Source: Nocardia sp. BMG111209 (lineage in GTDB: Bacteria > Actinomycetota > Actinomycetes > Mycobacteriales > Mycobacteriaceae). Taken from it: a DNA stretch of 64,000 bases. The stretch is from the NCBI RefSeq assembly GCF_000381925.1, contig NZ_KB907307.1, positions 3,348,001 to 3,412,000 on the forward strand. The letters are read 5' to 3'. The notes beneath the pieces are model-generated. The model did not search any database. It was not told the origin of the DNA and saw only the letters and a program-made list of their open reading frames with translations. Below are positions 40,482 through 48,986 of the stretch, in pieces; position 1 is the first letter of the stretch, and every line of letters starts with the position of its first letter. The translations under genes were made by a program, and so were the position numbers.

Positions 40482-41875
40482 CGCCGGAAATTCCGGCGGC
40501 ACCACAGGATTCGGCGCCGCTCGGGTTCGAGGCTGGGCTGGCCGCGGTGCTCGGCGCGGCCCTGGGCACCACCCTCACCGAGGTACGTGCCCGGCAGTTG
40601 ACCGGCGGCGCGAGCCGGCAGGTCTACGCGGTCGCGGCCCGCGACGACACCGGCGCACCGCGGCGGGCCATCCTGCGCCGTGATCCCCCCGGACACGGTG
40701 ACGCGCCCCGGATGCGCGCCGAGGCGGCCTGCCTGCGGGCGGCCGCCACGGCGGGCGTGCCCGTCCCGGCCGTCCTCGGCAACGGCGACACGGCACCCGG
40801 GGTCGACTCGCCGTATCTGCTCATGGAATTGGTCGACGGCGAGTCGATTCCCCGGAAACTGCAACGGGATCCGGAGTTCGAGCGGCTGCGGCCGGGGCTG
40901 GCCGCGGAACTCGGCCGGGTGCTGGGCCTGATCCATCGCACCCCGCTGGACGAGCTGGACATGCTCGACGACGGTGATCCGGTGGCGGGAATCGAGCAGA
41001 TCTACCGTGATCTGGCCGATCCCCGCCCGACGGTCGAGATGGGACTGCGCTGGCTGCACGACCACGCTCCGGCCGATCGCCCGAAAGCCCTGGTGCACGG
41101 CGATTTCCGGTTGGGGAACTTCCTCATCGATCCGTCCGGGGTGCGGGCGGTGCTGGACTGGGAGCTCGCCCACATCGGCAATCCGGTCGAGGATCTGGGC
41201 TGGTTGTGCGTGCGCGCCTGGCGGTTCGGCGCACCGGCCCCGGTCGGCGGCCTGGGTGACCGGGACGCGCTGCTCGACGGCTACGAGAGCACCGCCGGAG
41301 TACGGCCCGATGCGGCCGAACTGCTGTGGTGGGAGGTGTTCGGAACGCTGAAATGGCTGGTACTGAGCAGATTTCAGGCCCAGCGGCATTTCGGCGGGCA
41401 GGAGCGCTCGATCGAGCTGGCCGCGATCGGCAGGCGAGTCTGCGAATCCGAATACGATCTGCTGCTGGTGCTCGGCCTGCTCGACGAGTCGGTGGCGTCG
41501 CCCGCCCCAGCGGAACCCGTTGCCACCGTGCAGGATCGCCCCGACCTCACCGAGATCCTGGAGTTGGTCGGGCAGACGCTGGCGGAGGAGATCGGCCCCG
41601 CGCTGACCGACGATGCCCAGCGGCAGCGCTACCTGCTACGCATCTGCGGCAATCTGCTCTCGATCGCGACCCGCGAACTGCGCGCGGGCGACGGACCCAC
41701 CGCTCTAGTCCACGACCTGCTGACCGAACTGGGCTGCGATTCGGAAGCGGAACTGGCGCAACGACTCCGGGCCGGGTCGCTGTCCTACACCGACCCGGGT
41801 GTACGGCGCGCGGCCACCGCCGCCGTCGTCGCCCGGCTGGCCGTCACCGACCCCCGGCGGCTGAGCCGGTCCTGA
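40472..41875 (+). CDS. APH-like 4-hydroxyacyl-CoA kinase candidate fused to DUF6285-like tail
   Basis: 467 residues from GTG 40472 (ribosome-site-like GGGGG 7 bases upstream); GTG 40478 is an alternative. Residues ~20-345 are an aminoglycoside-phosphotransferase fold: nucleotide strand RQLTGGASRQVY, catalytic HGDFRLGNFLID (His209-Asp211, Asn216) and metal-binding Asp229 (LDWELAHIG). Residues ~355-467 are a separate helical domain (LTEILELVGQTLAEEI, YLLRICGNLLSIATREL) resembling DUF6285/LvaB. Known relatives LvaA plus LvaB phosphorylate 4-hydroxyvaleryl-CoA. Fusion of the two in one chain is unusual. It follows the dehydrogenase by a ten-base overlap. Its 3' end is duplicated downstream. Confidence 0.82.
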   Translation: MEVTPEIPAAPQDSAPLGFEAGLAAVLGAALGTTLTEVRARQLTGGASRQVYAVAARDDTGAPRRAILRRDPPGHGDAPRMRAEAACLRAAATAGVPVPAVLGNGDTAPGVDSPYLLMELVDGESIPRKLQRDPEFERLRPGLAAELGRVLGLIHRTPLDELDMLDDGDPVAGIEQIYRDLADPRPTVEMGLRWLHDHAPADRPKALVHGDFRLGNFLIDPSGVRAVLDWELAHIGNPVEDLGWLCVRAWRFGAPAPVGGLGDRDALLDGYESTAGVRPDAAELLWWEVFGTLKWLVLSRFQAQRHFGGQERSIELAAIGRRVCESEYDLLLVLGLLDESVASPAPAEPVATVQDRPDLTEILELVGQTLAEEIGPALTDDAQRQRYLLRICGNLLSIATRELRAGDGPTALVHDLLTELGCDSEAELAQRLRAGSLSYTDPGVRRAATAAVVARLAVTDPRRLSRS

Positions 41876-41988
41876 CCGGGCTCTACCCCGGAGCCGGACC
41901 TTCCCGGTGTACGGCGGGCAGCCACCGCCTCGGTCGTCGCCCGGCGGGGCGTCCACCCCGGCGGCTGCACCGATCCTGACCCGGCTCC
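41794..41988 (+). repeat. Degenerate tandem duplication of the kinase gene's 3' end
   Basis: Bases 41794-41883, which contain the last ~27 codons and stop of the kinase, closely match 41903-41988. Shared pieces include GTGTACGGCG, CCACCGCC, GTCGTCGCCCGG, CGGCGGCTG and TCCTGACC. The second copy has small insertions and deletions and no start, so it is non-coding. The period is about 108 bases. Confidence 0.65.
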
Positions 41989-42017
41989 CTCCGAGCCGGA
42001 CCCGACCCGGACCCGAC

Positions 42018-42049
42018 CCGGGTGCCACCGCTGCGGCGGTGGCACCCGG
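42018..42049. terminator. Strong hairpin between convergent genes
   Basis: CCGGGTGCCACCGC (42018-42031) pairs perfectly with GCGGTGGCACCCGG (42036-42049): 14 pairs, loop TGCG. It lies between the kinase (plus) and the phosphatase (minus). No U-tract. Confidence 0.75.
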
Positions 42050-42113
42050 CTCGTACGTATCCCCCGGTGACATTTGTTCTCCCCCGGTGGCATTCGCTCC
42101 GGGTCACCCGGGA

Positions 42114-42878
42114 TCAGGCGGCAGGCTCCAGCATGATTTCCGAAAGCCGCTGCTGCACAGCGGGTTCGAGGCCCGCGGCGGTGGCCCACGCGACGATGCC
42201 GCCGTGCTCGGCCGAAACCTGATCCAGGAACCGGCGCATGGTCGTGGCCTCGGCCGCGAAGACCCAGTCGGGCAGCGTGGCCACCGCGCCGCCTCGCGCG
42301 TGCACCGTGCGCGCGCGGCCGATCCGGGCGCGCAGCAGCTCGCTGTTCACGGCGGTCTCCGCATAGTCGGCGACAATGTCCTCCTCGCCGACCCCGATCA
42401 CGCCGAGCAGCAGTGCGATCACCACGCCCGTGCGGTCCTTGCCGGCGGCGCAGTGCACCAGCGCCGGGGTGCCCTCCGGATCGGCCAGTTCGGTCAGCGC
42501 CGCGACGATCGTGTCCGGGCTCTCCTCGAGATATCCGAGATACCGGTCCAGCATGCTGCCGTCGGCGCTGACGGCGGTCAGGTCCAGCCGCTGCCGGTCC
42601 GGGCCGTGCACGGGCAGATTGCGGTACCGGGACACCCGCTCGCGCAATTCACCGCAGCCGTCGACGGCGACCTCTTCGACATTGCGCAGATCGATCACGG
42701 TACGCAGCCCGAACTCGTCCAGCAGATGCGCCAGACCGGCCGTGTCGAGTTCGGTCGGGCTGTCCGCCCGGACCACCCGCCGGAAACGCACCTGCCGCCC
42801 GTCGGGAGTGCGCAGACCACCCAGGTCCCGCGCATTGACCATCCCGGACGCCCCCGTCATCGGTTCCCGCATCGTCAT
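42114..42878 (-). CDS. PF13350-type tyrosine/serine phosphatase
   Basis: 254 residues from ATG 42878 with AAGGAGAT 2-5 bases upstream, which decides against the longer open frame. The catalytic P-loop is HCAAGKDRTG (Cys nucleophile and Arg), and the general-acid region TVIDLRNVEE is present. These actinobacterial phosphatases (PtpB type in mycobacteria) act on phosphotyrosine, phosphoserine or phosphoinositides. No signal peptide. Isolated by a strong hairpin downstream. Confidence 0.88.
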   Translation of the reverse strand: MTMREPMTGASGMVNARDLGGLRTPDGRQVRFRRVVRADSPTELDTAGLAHLLDEFGLRTVIDLRNVEEVAVDGCGELRERVSRYRNLPVHGPDRQRLDLTAVSADGSMLDRYLGYLEESPDTIVAALTELADPEGTPALVHCAAGKDRTGVVIALLLGVIGVGEEDIVADYAETAVNSELLRARIGRARTVHARGGAVATLPDWVFAAEATTMRRFLDQVSAEHGGIVAWATAAGLEPAVQQRLSEIMLEPAA

Positions 42879-43063
42879 ATCTCCTTCACTCGCACCGAGA
42901 GTAGACGATACGTATCGACGCGGTTTCCGGCGCCACGTCCAGGCCAATTCTCGGCGAATTCGGACGGTCATCACGAAATGTGATGGATGTATTCGAATCG
43001 GTATCGCCGGCGGCGGATCGGCAATTCCCGGGGCTATTCTCCCGGCGAATTGTTCGCGGCGGA

Positions 43064-44098
43064 TCACACCCCGGCGAGCGCCACGGCCCGTGCCATGAGC
43101 GCGTCCGCGACGGCCCGGGGGCGGCGGCCGAGTCCGCACGCACACGCGACTCCGTCGACGCGACGGCCGAGCGCGGCCTCGATGGACGTCAACGTCTTCC
43201 GCTGCTGCGCCTCGGTCGGCGTCTCGTGCACGAATCCGGCGTAGAACCGGGTGCCCGCGGGCAGGGACAGATCGGCGAGCGGTGCGTAGAAGCGCTCCCG
43301 GGTGGCCGGCGGCCGGTCCCCCGCGGCGAACGGGGCGTGGACGTATTCCAGGGTGCGTCCGGACGGCCATTGCCGTGCAAGGGAATTCGCCAGATCGACC
43401 AGCGGCCGCGCGGTCCGCAACGGTAAACCCTTGTTGTGCAGGCTACCCAGGCACAGGTGCACTCCGAAGCGAGTGCCCTCGGGCGCCGCGGCCGCGAGCG
43501 CGGCGATGCCCCGGCCCAAACCCATTCTGTGGTCCACGGTTCGGTGCAGCGGCTGGGTCATCGCCATCGACACCAGTTCGGCGGTGGCCTCGAGCTGGAT
43601 GACGACCTCGTCCCCGGCCGCTTCCCGGATCGCGGCGATCTCCCGTCCGGTGGCCTGCGCGAACGGCTTCCGGCGCGACCACAGCCCCCGCGCCCGCAGC
43701 GCGACGACCGCGAGACTGAGATCGGTCGGCATCCCGATCTGCAGCGCCGTCCCGGACAGGTCGCGCGTCTCGCGCAGCGCCGTGAACACCGGTATCGCCT
43801 CGGCGGCCTCCCGGGAATAGCCGAGATCGATCAGCTCACCGGTCAACGTTCTGCCGTGCGGGACACGATATCTCGGCACATCGCGCAGCGACCGCCACTG
43901 CCCGGGTCTGGCGACCTCGAGCACACCGGCGGCGACCAGTTCCTCCAGGATCGGCCGGACGTAGTACTCGTAACGCCGGGTTTCGCCGGTGGGCAGCGTA
44001 TGCAGCAGTGGCCCGGCCGTGTCCGACATGGCCCGCATCGCCGCGTCCGTGTTCGTGGCCGGAAAACTTCCCACGAAATGCACAGCACGCGAACGCAT
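43064..44098 (-). CDS. MetE-like (cobalamin-independent methionine synthase fold) protein
   Basis: 344 residues from ATG 44098. A single TIM-barrel of the UROD/MetE superfamily, recognised from the opening HFVGSFPATNT, central QLEATAELVSMAMTQP, and the end DGVACACGLGRRPRAVADALM with paired cysteines that could bind zinc. True MetE is over 700 residues, so this is a short relative that may move a methyl group from another donor. Substrate unknown. The ADP-ribosylglycohydrolase gene is upstream on the same strand (113 bases). Confidence 0.7.
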   Translation of the reverse strand: MRSRAVHFVGSFPATNTDAAMRAMSDTAGPLLHTLPTGETRRYEYYVRPILEELVAAGVLEVARPGQWRSLRDVPRYRVPHGRTLTGELIDLGYSREAAEAIPVFTALRETRDLSGTALQIGMPTDLSLAVVALRARGLWSRRKPFAQATGREIAAIREAAGDEVVIQLEATAELVSMAMTQPLHRTVDHRMGLGRGIAALAAAAPEGTRFGVHLCLGSLHNKGLPLRTARPLVDLANSLARQWPSGRTLEYVHAPFAAGDRPPATRERFYAPLADLSLPAGTRFYAGFVHETPTEAQQRKTLTSIEAALGRRVDGVACACGLGRRPRAVADALMARAVALAGV

Positions 44099-44211
44099 GA
44101 CGACATGATACAAGGCCCGACAGGCATTTTCGCCGGGATTTTCGCCCCGGCCGAGGTGTCGGCGAATCCGAATGCGCGACAACATATCCGCCGCTCGACC
44201 GGATCGCGTCG

Positions 44212-45177
44212 TCACCGCATGTCCGGGCCGCCACCGCCTTCGACCTCGCCGTCAGCGCGGTCGGACACCGCCCAGACCGGCAGCGGCTCCCGTGCCGACA
44301 ACCACTGCCGGGGTACTCCGCGAACACCGTCTCCCGAGCCGATACCCGTACGCGCCGCGACGATTCCGCCGACGATCGCGGCCGTGGTGTCCACATCGCC
44401 GCCGGCCTCGACGCACGCGGTGACGGCGGCGGGATAGTCACCGGCGAAGGTCGCGGCCGCCCACAGCGTGAACGGCACCGTATCCGCGGCGCTGACCTGC
44501 GCACCGTTACCGAGTTCGTAGGCCGCTTCCGCCACCGATCGGCCCAGCAGCCGTGCCGCGCGGCGCACACCGCTCGCGGTCCGGCCCTCGACCAGATACG
44601 GCTCGACGGCGCGCAGCAGTTCCTCGGGCGCACAAGGCTTCGTACGACTCGCCGCGGCGTAGCTCGCCGCGACGGCGACCGCCATGGCGCCCACGATCGC
44701 CTCCGGGTGCCGGTGCGTCACCTCCGCCGACCGGGCCGCCTGCGCCGCCGCGCGATCCGGGTCTCCGGCGAAATACGCGCCGAGCGGAGCGACCCGCATC
44801 GCGGCGCCGTTGCCCCAGGAACCGCGTCCGTCGAACTGCGTGCCCGCGGCATCGGCCCAGGGCCGGCCGTCGCGAATCTGGTGCAGCACAACGACGGTGC
44901 CCCCGCTGTAACCCCGGTACGGCTCACACCGGTCGGCGAACGCCGCGGCCAGCTTGTCGCGGTCGATCCGGCCGTCGCCACGGATCTGCGCGTACACCGA
45001 ACAGGCCATCTCCGTATCGTCGGTCCATTCCCACGGCGGCGCCGGCGGCCGACCGGCACGAAGCTCGGGTAGCGAACGACCCGGCACGAAGAATTGCGCA
45101 CCCAGCGCATCGCCGACGGACAGACCATCGAGGCTGTCCCGAGCGGCATCGGAATTCAGCGGCATATCGCCATCCAT
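44212..45177 (-). CDS. ADP-ribosylglycohydrolase-family protein
   Basis: 321 residues from ATG 45177 (ATG 45165 is possible). Magnesium-dependent removal of ADP-ribose from proteins or nucleic acids (DraG/PF03747 type). Metal ligands: SVGDALGAQFF, WTDDTEM, and the late GGDVDTTAAIVGGI. The metal triad is intact. No ADP-ribosyltransferase gene is adjacent. Other family members act on nicotinamide- or thiamine-type substrates, so the role is open. Confidence 0.88.
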   Translation of the reverse strand: MDGDMPLNSDAARDSLDGLSVGDALGAQFFVPGRSLPELRAGRPPAPPWEWTDDTEMACSVYAQIRGDGRIDRDKLAAAFADRCEPYRGYSGGTVVVLHQIRDGRPWADAAGTQFDGRGSWGNGAAMRVAPLGAYFAGDPDRAAAQAARSAEVTHRHPEAIVGAMAVAVAASYAAASRTKPCAPEELLRAVEPYLVEGRTASGVRRAARLLGRSVAEAAYELGNGAQVSAADTVPFTLWAAATFAGDYPAAVTACVEAGGDVDTTAAIVGGIVAARTGIGSGDGVRGVPRQWLSAREPLPVWAVSDRADGEVEGGGGPDMR

Positions 45178-45263
45178 GCTGCCAGCCGGGACCGGCCACC
45201 ACAACCGCGAATCGGATCCGCACACGCGGGGTGGGTGGCTGCCACCGAATACCTTGTGCCAGC

Positions 45264-45822
45264 GTGAATTTCGTCACCGGACCGGCAACCGCCCCGGACG
45301 CACCGCACCGATGCCCGTGACGATATTCCCGCATCCGATCGGTCCTCCCGGGAAGGCGCTTCCCGCAGGCCGATTCGGCATGCCTGCTCTACCGCAGCCG
45401 TCGTGACGAACCGAAGAACTGGAACGAGTTCTATCAATTCTATTCGGCCGTGCCGAATACCGGCAATTGTGCGCCATTCCGCACGATCTGATGAGCCTGG
45501 AATTGCCGCCGGGCGGCCTGGGTGGCCGGTTGTGCAACAGCGCCGCCCTCGCCCGAACCCTGCACGATCACTTTCTCGGCAACCGGTCCCCGTTCGAGCG
45601 AATGCCCGCCGCCCCGATCCCGTGGACCGGCCGCCTCTCGATCAATGTCGTCGCCTGGCTCGGCACGGATCCGACCACGTGTACCTGCTGGATCGATACC
45701 GCGATCTCGCCGAAGATTCATGCGCGGCACCGGTATTGCCGTCCCGAACGGCTACGCCGGTTTACAACACCTTGGCAACGCAACGGCTATCACCCGGACG
45801 CTCCCTCGAAACAGGCAATTAG
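45264..45822 (+). pseudogene. Probable decayed gene read in three frames
   Basis: Three protein-like stretches follow each other in different frames. First, from a GTG at 45264 and past an in-frame stop at 45318, comes ACLLYRSRRDEPKNWNEFYQFYS. Next is HDLMSLELPPGGLGGRLCN... to SINVVAWLG, with very high GC at third positions. Third is DHVYLLDRYRDLAEDSC. Each is disrupted by stops or frame changes. I do not recognise the ancestor. The remaining bases of the 778-base gap show nothing else. Confidence 0.35.
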
Positions 45823-45955
45823 CGGCCCTACCAGGGAATCGACCCGGTACATCACATCCGGAATCGGCCGATTCGGACAGTTTGCTGTGCGGTAGCATCG
45901 TCCCCGTATCGAACGCACCATTCGGAGCACGTCCTACGATCTCTGGAGGTGAGTG

Positions 45956-46135
45956 ATGCAGTTCAACCGTCAGGAAGTGGTGGACCACATCCGGCTCGAG
46001 GCCGGACCCGACGCGGCGCGACAGGCGGCCCACATGCTGCCGGACCACGTCGATCACGAACACCACGAAGCCCTGCTCCAGGAGCTCGGCGTCGACCCGC
46101 GGAAGATGGTGGAAAAGCTCGGCGGGTCCCTCTAG
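45956..46135 (+). CDS. Small soluble protein, 59 residues
   Basis: ATG 45956, with GGAGG 6 bases upstream; a GTG at 45953 is less likely. Acidic, helical protein with a His-rich middle (HMLPDHVDHEHHEALLQELG) and a Lys/Gly end. It could bind metal through the His cluster. No family known to me. It ends in a strong terminator and stands alone. Confidence 0.65.
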   Translation: MQFNRQEVVDHIRLEAGPDAARQAAHMLPDHVDHEHHEALLQELGVDPRKMVEKLGGSL

Positions 46136-46157
46136 TACGAATTCGGCTGTCCGATCG

Positions 46158-46189
46158 GGTGTTCCCGCGCCGGAAGGCGCGGGAACACC
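46158..46189. terminator. Very stable hairpin between convergent genes
   Basis: GGTGTTCCCGCGCC (46158-46171), GGAA loop, GGCGCGGGAACACC (46176-46189): 14 perfect pairs. It lies 22 bases past the small gene's stop and before the minus-strand DUF2510 gene's end. No U-tract. Confidence 0.8.
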
Positions 46190-46220
46190 GTCGTTCACCC
46201 GCGCTCGTCGCGCGGAACGG

Positions 46221-46448
46221 TCACGGTTCCTTGGTGTCGTCGGTCCACTGCGTGCCGTCGAACCACCTCAGCCGCGTGGGATCCGTGCCGTCGGGATACC
46301 AACCCGGCTGCGCCGGAGCGGTTGCGCCCCGCCCCGGCCCGCGACGCGAGCGCGAGGCCTGCACGACGATCACGACCACGATCGCAGCGGCCATGACGGC
46401 GAGAATCAACACGAGAATCAGCCAGTGCCAGGCGTCCAGGTTTCCCAC
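46221..46448 (-). CDS. DUF2510 membrane protein
   Basis: 75 residues. One N-terminal transmembrane helix (WLILVLILAVMAAAIVVVIV), a basic linker, and the DUF2510 motif PGWYPDGTDPTRLRWFDGTQWTDDT, a short beta module attached to many actinobacterial membrane proteins. The usual order has DUF2510 before the membrane part; here it is at the C-terminus. No function known. Confidence 0.85.
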   Translation of the reverse strand: MGNLDAWHWLILVLILAVMAAAIVVVIVVQASRSRRGPGRGATAPAQPGWYPDGTDPTRLRWFDGTQWTDDTKEP

Positions 46449-46502
46449 CCGGCGATGGTCCCATCGATCCGACTGTCGCGCTACGGATTTCGTGAGCGCT
46501 CA

Positions 46503-46868
46503 CTACTGCGGGGCGGCCGTCCGCTCGCCGAACGCGAGGCGATGTCCACCGGGAATCGCCACCACGAAATCCCTGAGCCCCCAAGGGTGATCGGTCAGTT
46601 CCACCGCGATGTCGGCCCCGTGCGCGAGACAGTGTTCGTACAACGCGTCGACCTCGCCGACCTCGATGTACATCGCCGTCGTCTCGTTGACCGCCGGATT
46701 CCCGGTGCGCACCACGGCCAGCTCGACCGCACCCCGATGCAGGAGCGTCAACCCCATCTCCGGTTCGTCCAGGTCGACCTCGAAACCCAGGATCGACCGC
46801 AGGAACTCGACGGTCGGCGCCGATTCACGGACTTCCAGGTTCGGGCGGCAGCCGGCGAACTCGCTCAT
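46503..46868 (-). CDS. VOC-superfamily protein
   Basis: 121 residues. Single glyoxalase/bleomycin-resistance module: SAPTVEFLRSILGFEVDLDEPEMG, LTLLHRGAVELAVVRTG, and FVVAIPGGHRLAFGER. The His ligand position at the start of the domain is not obvious. Probably dimeric. It is transcribed toward the DUF2510 gene, with 54 bases between. Function unassigned. Confidence 0.78.
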   Translation of the reverse strand: MSEFAGCRPNLEVRESAPTVEFLRSILGFEVDLDEPEMGLTLLHRGAVELAVVRTGNPAVNETTAMYIEVGEVDALYEHCLAHGADIAVELTDHPWGLRDFVVAIPGGHRLAFGERTAAPQ

Positions 46869-47043
46869 GCCGCGATCCTAACCCCGCGCGACCGCGCGCA
46901 ACCGTCCGCCGAACCAGGTGCGTGCCCGGCCGTCCAGCCACCGATTCGAGCGGGAGCGAGGATCGGTGTCCGGCTTGTAGGGTGAGGCCCGGAAACCGGT
47001 GTGCCGGTACGGTTGGTTCGGCTGGTACGGAGAAGGGACCGCG

Positions 47044-48558
47044 GTGAGGTCGATGCGGTGGATGCGCTCGCTCGTACTGGTGATCGTCGCGGCGGTGACG
47101 GTCCCGATGCAGGCGGCGCTCGCCGATCCCGGCGACGACGTCCCACCCGGGCTGGACCGGTTCTATCACCAGCAACCGGTGTGGCAGCCGTGCGACGACC
47201 CGGTTCTCGATCAGGCCGGGGCGCAGTGCGCGGGCATCGCCGTACCGCTCGACTACGACCACCTCGACGGGCGCACGCTGACCGTGGGCATCTCCCGGAT
47301 CGCGGCGACGGATCCGGCGCGGCGCCGGGGCATCATGTTGTCCAATCCCGGCGGGCCGGGCGGACCGGGCCTGCGGATGCTCGCCAACTTCGCGCCGGTG
47401 TTCACACCGGAGGTCCGCGCCGAATACGACCTGATCGGGATGGACCCGCGCGGAATCGGCCGCTCGGCACGGGTGGACTGCGTATTGCCGCTGCCCACCA
47501 TGCTGTTCGCGGCGGGCTTCGACATCTTCGGCTACGCCCGTGACACCACCGTGGCCGCCGCCCTGGCGGCCTCCTGCCAGGCGCCCGATCCGGAGAAGGC
47601 CCGGAACATCAGCACCCGCAACACCGCTCGCGACATGGACGTCGTCCGCGGCGTCTTCGGCGAACGCGCACTGAACTATTTCGGCGTCTCCTACGGCACC
47701 TACCTCGGATCCGTGTACACCCAACTGTTCCCGGGCCGCACCGACCGCGTCGTACTCGACAGCGCCGTCGACCCCGACCTCGGCGGCTTCGAACTCTTCC
47801 ACGCCATGGGGCCGGTCAACGAAGCGGGACTGGACGATTGGGCGATCTGGGCCGCCCGCCACGACGCCGACTACCACTTCGGCAACACCGGTCCCCAGGT
47901 CCGGGCCACCGTCGAGGATCTGATCCACCGCGCCGCCGGCCATCCGTACTACGCCGACGGCTACCTGATCGACGAGCACACGGTCCCGATGATGTTGCTG
48001 GCCCTGCTGTCCAATCCGAAACTGAACGCCGACCTCGCCGACGCCCTCCGGATGGTCACCGACGAGCTCGCGGGACTGCCGATCGATATGGCACTCCTGA
48101 AGGCGAAGATCAATGGCGCTGTCCCCCTGGAGACTTCGGGTATGGCCGCGGTCCTCTGCGGCGACCGGGCCGCACCCCACGACCCGGCGTGGTACCTGCG
48201 CAACATCGACAGCGTCCGCGCCACCCAGCCGGTGTTCGGCCCCTTCGCCCAGAACATCACCGCCTGCGCCTACTGGCCGGACCCGCCCGAACCCCCGACC
48301 GTGGTCCGCAACCCCGCCACCGCGCTGATCCTCCAGGCCACCGGCGACACCCGCACCGCCTATCCGGAAGGCCTTGCGATGCACCGTGATCTACCGAACT
48401 CCCGCCTGATCACGCTGGCGGACACCCGGATCCACGGCACCTTCCGAAACGGCCTGAGCCCCTGCGTGAACGACATCGTGAACACCTATTTCGCCAGCGG
48501 CGCGCTACCCGCCGCGGACCACACCTGCCGGCCGGATCCGAACTACTTCCCGCAGTAG
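47044..48558 (+). CDS. Secreted TAP-family alpha/beta hydrolase peptidase
   Basis: 504 residues from GTG 47044, AAGGGA 7 bases upstream. A signal peptide (about 1-27, ends ALA-D) sends it out of the cell. The mature enzyme belongs to the S33 tripeptidyl-aminopeptidase type: oxyanion NPGGPGGPGL, nucleophile elbow GVSYGTYLG, and the TAP-like C-terminal half with two cysteines (CPVND-like pair near residue 480). It would trim peptides at the cell surface. The small lipoprotein gene follows 74 bases later. Confidence 0.87.
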   Translation: MRSMRWMRSLVLVIVAAVTVPMQAALADPGDDVPPGLDRFYHQQPVWQPCDDPVLDQAGAQCAGIAVPLDYDHLDGRTLTVGISRIAATDPARRRGIMLSNPGGPGGPGLRMLANFAPVFTPEVRAEYDLIGMDPRGIGRSARVDCVLPLPTMLFAAGFDIFGYARDTTVAAALAASCQAPDPEKARNISTRNTARDMDVVRGVFGERALNYFGVSYGTYLGSVYTQLFPGRTDRVVLDSAVDPDLGGFELFHAMGPVNEAGLDDWAIWAARHDADYHFGNTGPQVRATVEDLIHRAAGHPYYADGYLIDEHTVPMMLLALLSNPKLNADLADALRMVTDELAGLPIDMALLKAKINGAVPLETSGMAAVLCGDRAAPHDPAWYLRNIDSVRATQPVFGPFAQNITACAYWPDPPEPPTVVRNPATALILQATGDTRTAYPEGLAMHRDLPNSRLITLADTRIHGTFRNGLSPCVNDIVNTYFASGALPAADHTCRPDPNYFPQ

Positions 48559-48632
48559 CCGATACCCGAATCCGCGCCGGCCGGGCCAGAATGGGTCGAC
48601 CCCGCCGACCGGTACCGACAGTGAGACAGCCG

Positions 48633-48962
48633 ATGCGAACCCACCGTGCCCTGCTCGCCGGTGCGGCGCTGCTGTTGCCGCTCGCCGCCGGATGCGGCCC
48701 GGACACCGACGCCTCGCACGCCCTCGAGAACGCGATGCGGACCCACATCACGAATGCCGATCACCGCCCGGTGGATTCGGTGTCGTGCAGCCCGCGGATC
48801 CACGACACGGTACGCGGGCAAGCCGCCCACCTGCACTGCCTGGTCCGGTTCACCGACGGAACGTCCTATACCGCGCACGCGACGATCCAGAACCAGAATT
48901 CCGGTGGCACACACAACCTTCCGGACACCTACAGCTGGGACGTTCCCCCGCCGCCGCCGTGA
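48633..48962 (+). CDS. Small lipoprotein with DUF4333-like domain
   Basis: 109 residues from ATG 48633. The lipobox LAAGC (Cys about 21) directs lipid attachment. The remaining ~85 residues contain VDSVSCSPRIHDTVRGQAAHLHCLVRFTDGTSY, the two-cysteine, beta-rich DUF4333 pattern common in mycobacterial and nocardial exported proteins. Role unknown. Ends in a run of prolines. Confidence 0.75.
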   Translation: MRTHRALLAGAALLLPLAAGCGPDTDASHALENAMRTHITNADHRPVDSVSCSPRIHDTVRGQAAHLHCLVRFTDGTSYTAHATIQNQNSGGTHNLPDTYSWDVPPPPP

Positions 48963-48986
48963 CCCCGGGGCCCCGGCACCGCGAAA

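Noticed and set aside
39461..41875. 804-codon open frame suggesting a very long kinase
   Set aside because: Its first ~340 codons overlap the acyl-CoA dehydrogenase in another frame and look like GC noise; the kinase domain starts near 40472.
41794..42113. Repeated GC-rich segments considered as a CRISPR array
   Set aside because: Only two diverged copies, no regular spacers, and the first copy is coding sequence. It is a tandem duplication.
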